The notes beneath the pieces were generated by a model. That model searched no databases. It saw nothing but the letters and a program-made list of their open reading frames with translations, and was not told the DNA's origin. The translations under genes were made by a program, and so were the position numbers. This document shows positions 62,517-64,000 of a stretch of DNA of 64,000 bases, one piece after another (positions within the stretch are counted from its first letter, which is position 1; every line of letters begins with the position of its first letter). Source of the DNA: Pseudomonas frederiksbergensis (GTDB taxonomy: Bacteria; Pseudomonadota; Gammaproteobacteria; Pseudomonadales; Pseudomonadaceae). The stretch spans positions 186,001 through 250,000 of the forward strand of contig NZ_MOBP01000013.1 of NCBI RefSeq assembly GCF_003732665.1. The letters are read 5' to 3'.

Positions 62517-63461
62517 ATGAGTAAGGTCAGTGTGTTGGTCGTGGACGATGCGTCGTTCATTCGTGACCTGGTGAAGAAGTGCCTGCGCAACTACTTCCCG
62601 GGTATCCGGATCGAAGACGCGGTTAACGGCAAGAAGGCTCAGGCGATTCTGGCGCGTGAAGCGTTCGACCTGGTGTTGTGCGACTGGGAAATGCCGGAAA
62701 TGTCAGGCCTGGAATTGCTGACCTGGTGCCGCGAGCAGGACAACCTCAAGACCATGCCGTTTGTGATGGTGACCAGCCGTGGCGACAAAGAGAACGTCGT
62801 CCAGGCGATCCAGGCCGGCGTTTCCGGCTACGTCAGCAAGCCGTTCACCAACGAGCAACTGCTGACCAAGGTTAAGCAGGCGCTGAACAAGGTCGGCAAG
62901 CTCGACACCTTGATGAACAGCGCCCCGACCAAAATGAACTCGGCGTTCGGCAACGATTCCCTGAGCGCATTGACCGGTGGCAAGGCTGAAGTCGTCGGTG
63001 CCGCCCCGGTCAACCCGTTCGCCAAACCTGTCGCCGCTGCGCCAGCCCCGGCGGCCGCGCCATCCCGTGGCCTGCTCAACAGCCCGCCAGTCAAGGCGCC
63101 GGCTGCTTCGGCCGCGCCTACCGGCGGTCGCGGCCAGGGCCAATTGCGCCTGTCGAGCGGCACCCAGCCGTGCGTGATCAAGGCCCTGAGCCTCAAAGAA
63201 GCGCTGCTGGTGGTCAAACGCACCGACATCCTGCCGCAAGTGCTCGAAAGCGCGGTGCTCGACCTGGAACAGGGCGACAACGCCGAAACCGCACGCCTAA
63301 ACGGCTACCTGCACGCCATCGTCGCCCACGAGCAAAAACCGGACAGCGAATGGCTGCAACTGACCTTCCGCTTCGTCGATAAAGACGCACAGAAGCTCGA
63401 CTACATCTCTCGCCTCATCGCCCGTGGCACCGCGCAGAAGCATTTCGTACCGGGCGCGTAA
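62517..63461 (+). CDS. response regulator with C-terminal PilZ-like/unclassified domain
   Basis: 314 residues. REC domain (1-122): acidic pair D10/D11, phospho-acceptor D56 in VLCDWEMPEMSG, VTSRGD and KPF. A Pro/Ala-rich linker (about 165-215, AAPAPAAAPSRG) leads to a C-terminal domain (about 220-314, GQLRLSSGTQPCVIKALSLKEALLVVKR) with no named DNA-binding or enzymatic motif; it recalls PilZ folds only loosely. Equivalent to PA5364, next to phoU in P. aeruginosa. AAAGGGG precedes the ATG; no kinase gene is near. Confidence 0.88.
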   Translation: MSKVSVLVVDDASFIRDLVKKCLRNYFPGIRIEDAVNGKKAQAILAREAFDLVLCDWEMPEMSGLELLTWCREQDNLKTMPFVMVTSRGDKENVVQAIQAGVSGYVSKPFTNEQLLTKVKQALNKVGKLDTLMNSAPTKMNSAFGNDSLSALTGGKAEVVGAAPVNPFAKPVAAAPAPAAAPSRGLLNSPPVKAPAASAAPTGGRGQGQLRLSSGTQPCVIKALSLKEALLVVKRTDILPQVLESAVLDLEQGDNAETARLNGYLHAIVAHEQKPDSEWLQLTFRFVDKDAQKLDYISRLIARGTAQKHFVPGA

Positions 63462-63482
63462 TCTTCGTCGCCTGACAGTCAG

Positions 63483-63596
63483 TCTTCGCGGGCAAGCCCG
63501 CTCCCACAGTTGATTGGGGTTGACCACAAAATATGTGGCCACCCCCAAAACCCTGTGGGAGCGGCGGTGCGACGATTCGACTTGCCCGCGAAGGGG
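63483..63596. repeat. REP doublet, atypical nested form
   Basis: Left unit TTCGCGGGCAAGCCCGCTCCCAC; right unit begins GTGGGAGCGGCGGTGCGACG and ends CTTGCCCGCGAAGG, with an extra GCGGTGCGACGATTCGA insert. Between them GGGGTTGACCACA pairs with TGTGGCCACCCC, giving a second hairpin in the loop. Confidence 0.85.
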
Positions 63597-63785
63597 CCAA
63601 AACAATCCCCGCAAAAACAGCGCATAGCCCCTACGGCAAATATCTACAATTCTCGCCTTGATTTATATCGGTTTCGATATAGCCTGTTCCATAGCAGCCC
63701 TCTCTGCCATGCCTTGAAACAACCCCGTCCTATGTGCCTCGGTGGTGTCAATTACCCTTTTCCTGGTCAATAACAGGAGAAGTCG
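63597..63785. other. upstream region of the RelE-like gene
   Basis: Part of a 324-base gap with the REP element at 63483-63596. It holds the palindrome at 63664-63681 and an AGGAGA ribosome site. No other coding frame seen. Confidence 0.5.
63664..63681. promoter_or_regulatory. inverted repeat upstream of the RelE-like gene
   Basis: TATATCG-GTTT-CGATATA, perfect 7-base arms, 104 bases before the ATG of the toxin-like gene. Likely operator for the antitoxin expected beyond the window edge. Confidence 0.55.
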
Positions 63786-64000
63786 ATGCCAAGACACAAG
63801 GACGTGGTGTTTATCGGGAGCGCGTTAAAGGATTTGAAATCGTTTCCGCTCGATGCGCGAAGAGCCGCCGGTTTTCAGTTGGATCTCTTGCAGCAGGGGG
63901 AAGAACCCTTCGACTGGCGGCCGATGAAAACGGTGGGTCGGGGTGTCAACGAAATCAGGATCACCGAGGAATCAGGGGCGTTTCGAGTGTTTTATGTGGT
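63786..64000 (+). CDS. RelE/HigB-like toxin, phage Gp49-like family (partial)
   Basis: The frame from the ATG at 63786 (AGGAGA 6 bases upstream) is open to the right edge; 71 residues are visible. MPRHKDVVFIGSALKDLKSFPLDARRAAGFQLDLLQQGEEPFDWRPMKTVGRGVNEIRITEESGAFRVFYVV matches the Gp49-like type II toxin fold: K/R-rich, with GVNEIRI and FRVFYV strands. Such toxins cut mRNA on the ribosome, with an XRE antitoxin usually just downstream, here outside the window. Confidence 0.85.
   Translation, partial: MPRHKDVVFIGSALKDLKSFPLDARRAAGFQLDLLQQGEEPFDWRPMKTVGRGVNEIRITEESGAFRVFYV

Overview
The window looks like a chromosome segment of a Pseudomonas of the fluorescens group. Protein families and gene order are pseudomonad: uvrD - GGDEF/EAL protein - RpiR regulator - pycR - pycA - pycB; aspA - LysR - purE - purK; pstSCAB - phoU - response regulator. 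The intergenic regions carry 16 repetitive extragenic palindrome (REP) loci, and a further REP unit lies inside a coding sequence. There are no rRNA or tRNA genes, no insertion sequence, no integrase and no CRISPR array that I can see. The assignment rests on recognition of families and synteny, not on a database search.

Layout. 1-2.1 kb: tail of a probable COG0523 GTPase, a DUF1826 protein, a small secreted Cys-rich protein and a CobW-type GTPase, resembling the zinc-homeostasis cluster of pseudomonads. 2.1-10.5 kb: housekeeping genes (DUF3301, pdxY, thioesterase, KefB-like antiporter, SMI1/KNR4 protein, Tim44-like protein, EamA transporter, uvrD). 10.8-19.5 kb: a membrane PAS-PAS-GGDEF-EAL protein, an RpiR regulator with its own palindromic operator, then PycR and the two-subunit pyruvate carboxylase PycA/PycB (anaplerosis). 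19.7-27.3 kb: accessory region with two paralogous autotransporters, one carrying twelve 13-residue repeats between passenger and barrel, and a HipA/HipB toxin-antitoxin pair in reversed order. 27.4-33.6 kb: amino-acid ABC permease and binding protein divergent from a homocysteine S-methyltransferase, two GNAT enzymes, a PaiB-like protein and a MocR regulator whose linker DNA is a 12-bp tandem array of DnaA-box-like 9-mers. 33.6-38.2 kb: one very large protein of the DUF6543 / dermonecrotic-toxin-domain type.

38.3-50.4 kb: metabolic genes. These are a polyamine-binding protein with an acetylpolyamine amidohydrolase, an AraC regulator, an asparagine/aspartate set (asparaginase, AGCS symporter, aspartase, LysR), purE-purK behind a structured leader, and two small envelope proteins. 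50.5-55.1 kb: hexose-6-phosphate mutarotase, a second YciA-type thioesterase, an MFS transporter, and an XRE-ImmA/PIN toxin-antitoxin-like pair. 55.3-63.5 kb: the complete pstS-pstC-pstA-pstB-phoU phosphate system with Pho boxes before pstS and pstC, followed by a response regulator. The right edge holds the start of a RelE/HigB-like toxin gene that runs out of the window.

Themes. Three toxin-antitoxin-like loci (hipA-hipB, XRE-ImmA/PIN, RelE-like) sit as small islets between conserved core genes, each next to its own inverted repeats. REP doublets mark many gene ends and interrupt the pst operon twice. The most unusual signals are the DnaA-box-like array inside the MocR gene, the repeat expansion in one autotransporter, the toxin-first hipA-hipB locus, and structured leaders before pycA and purE.
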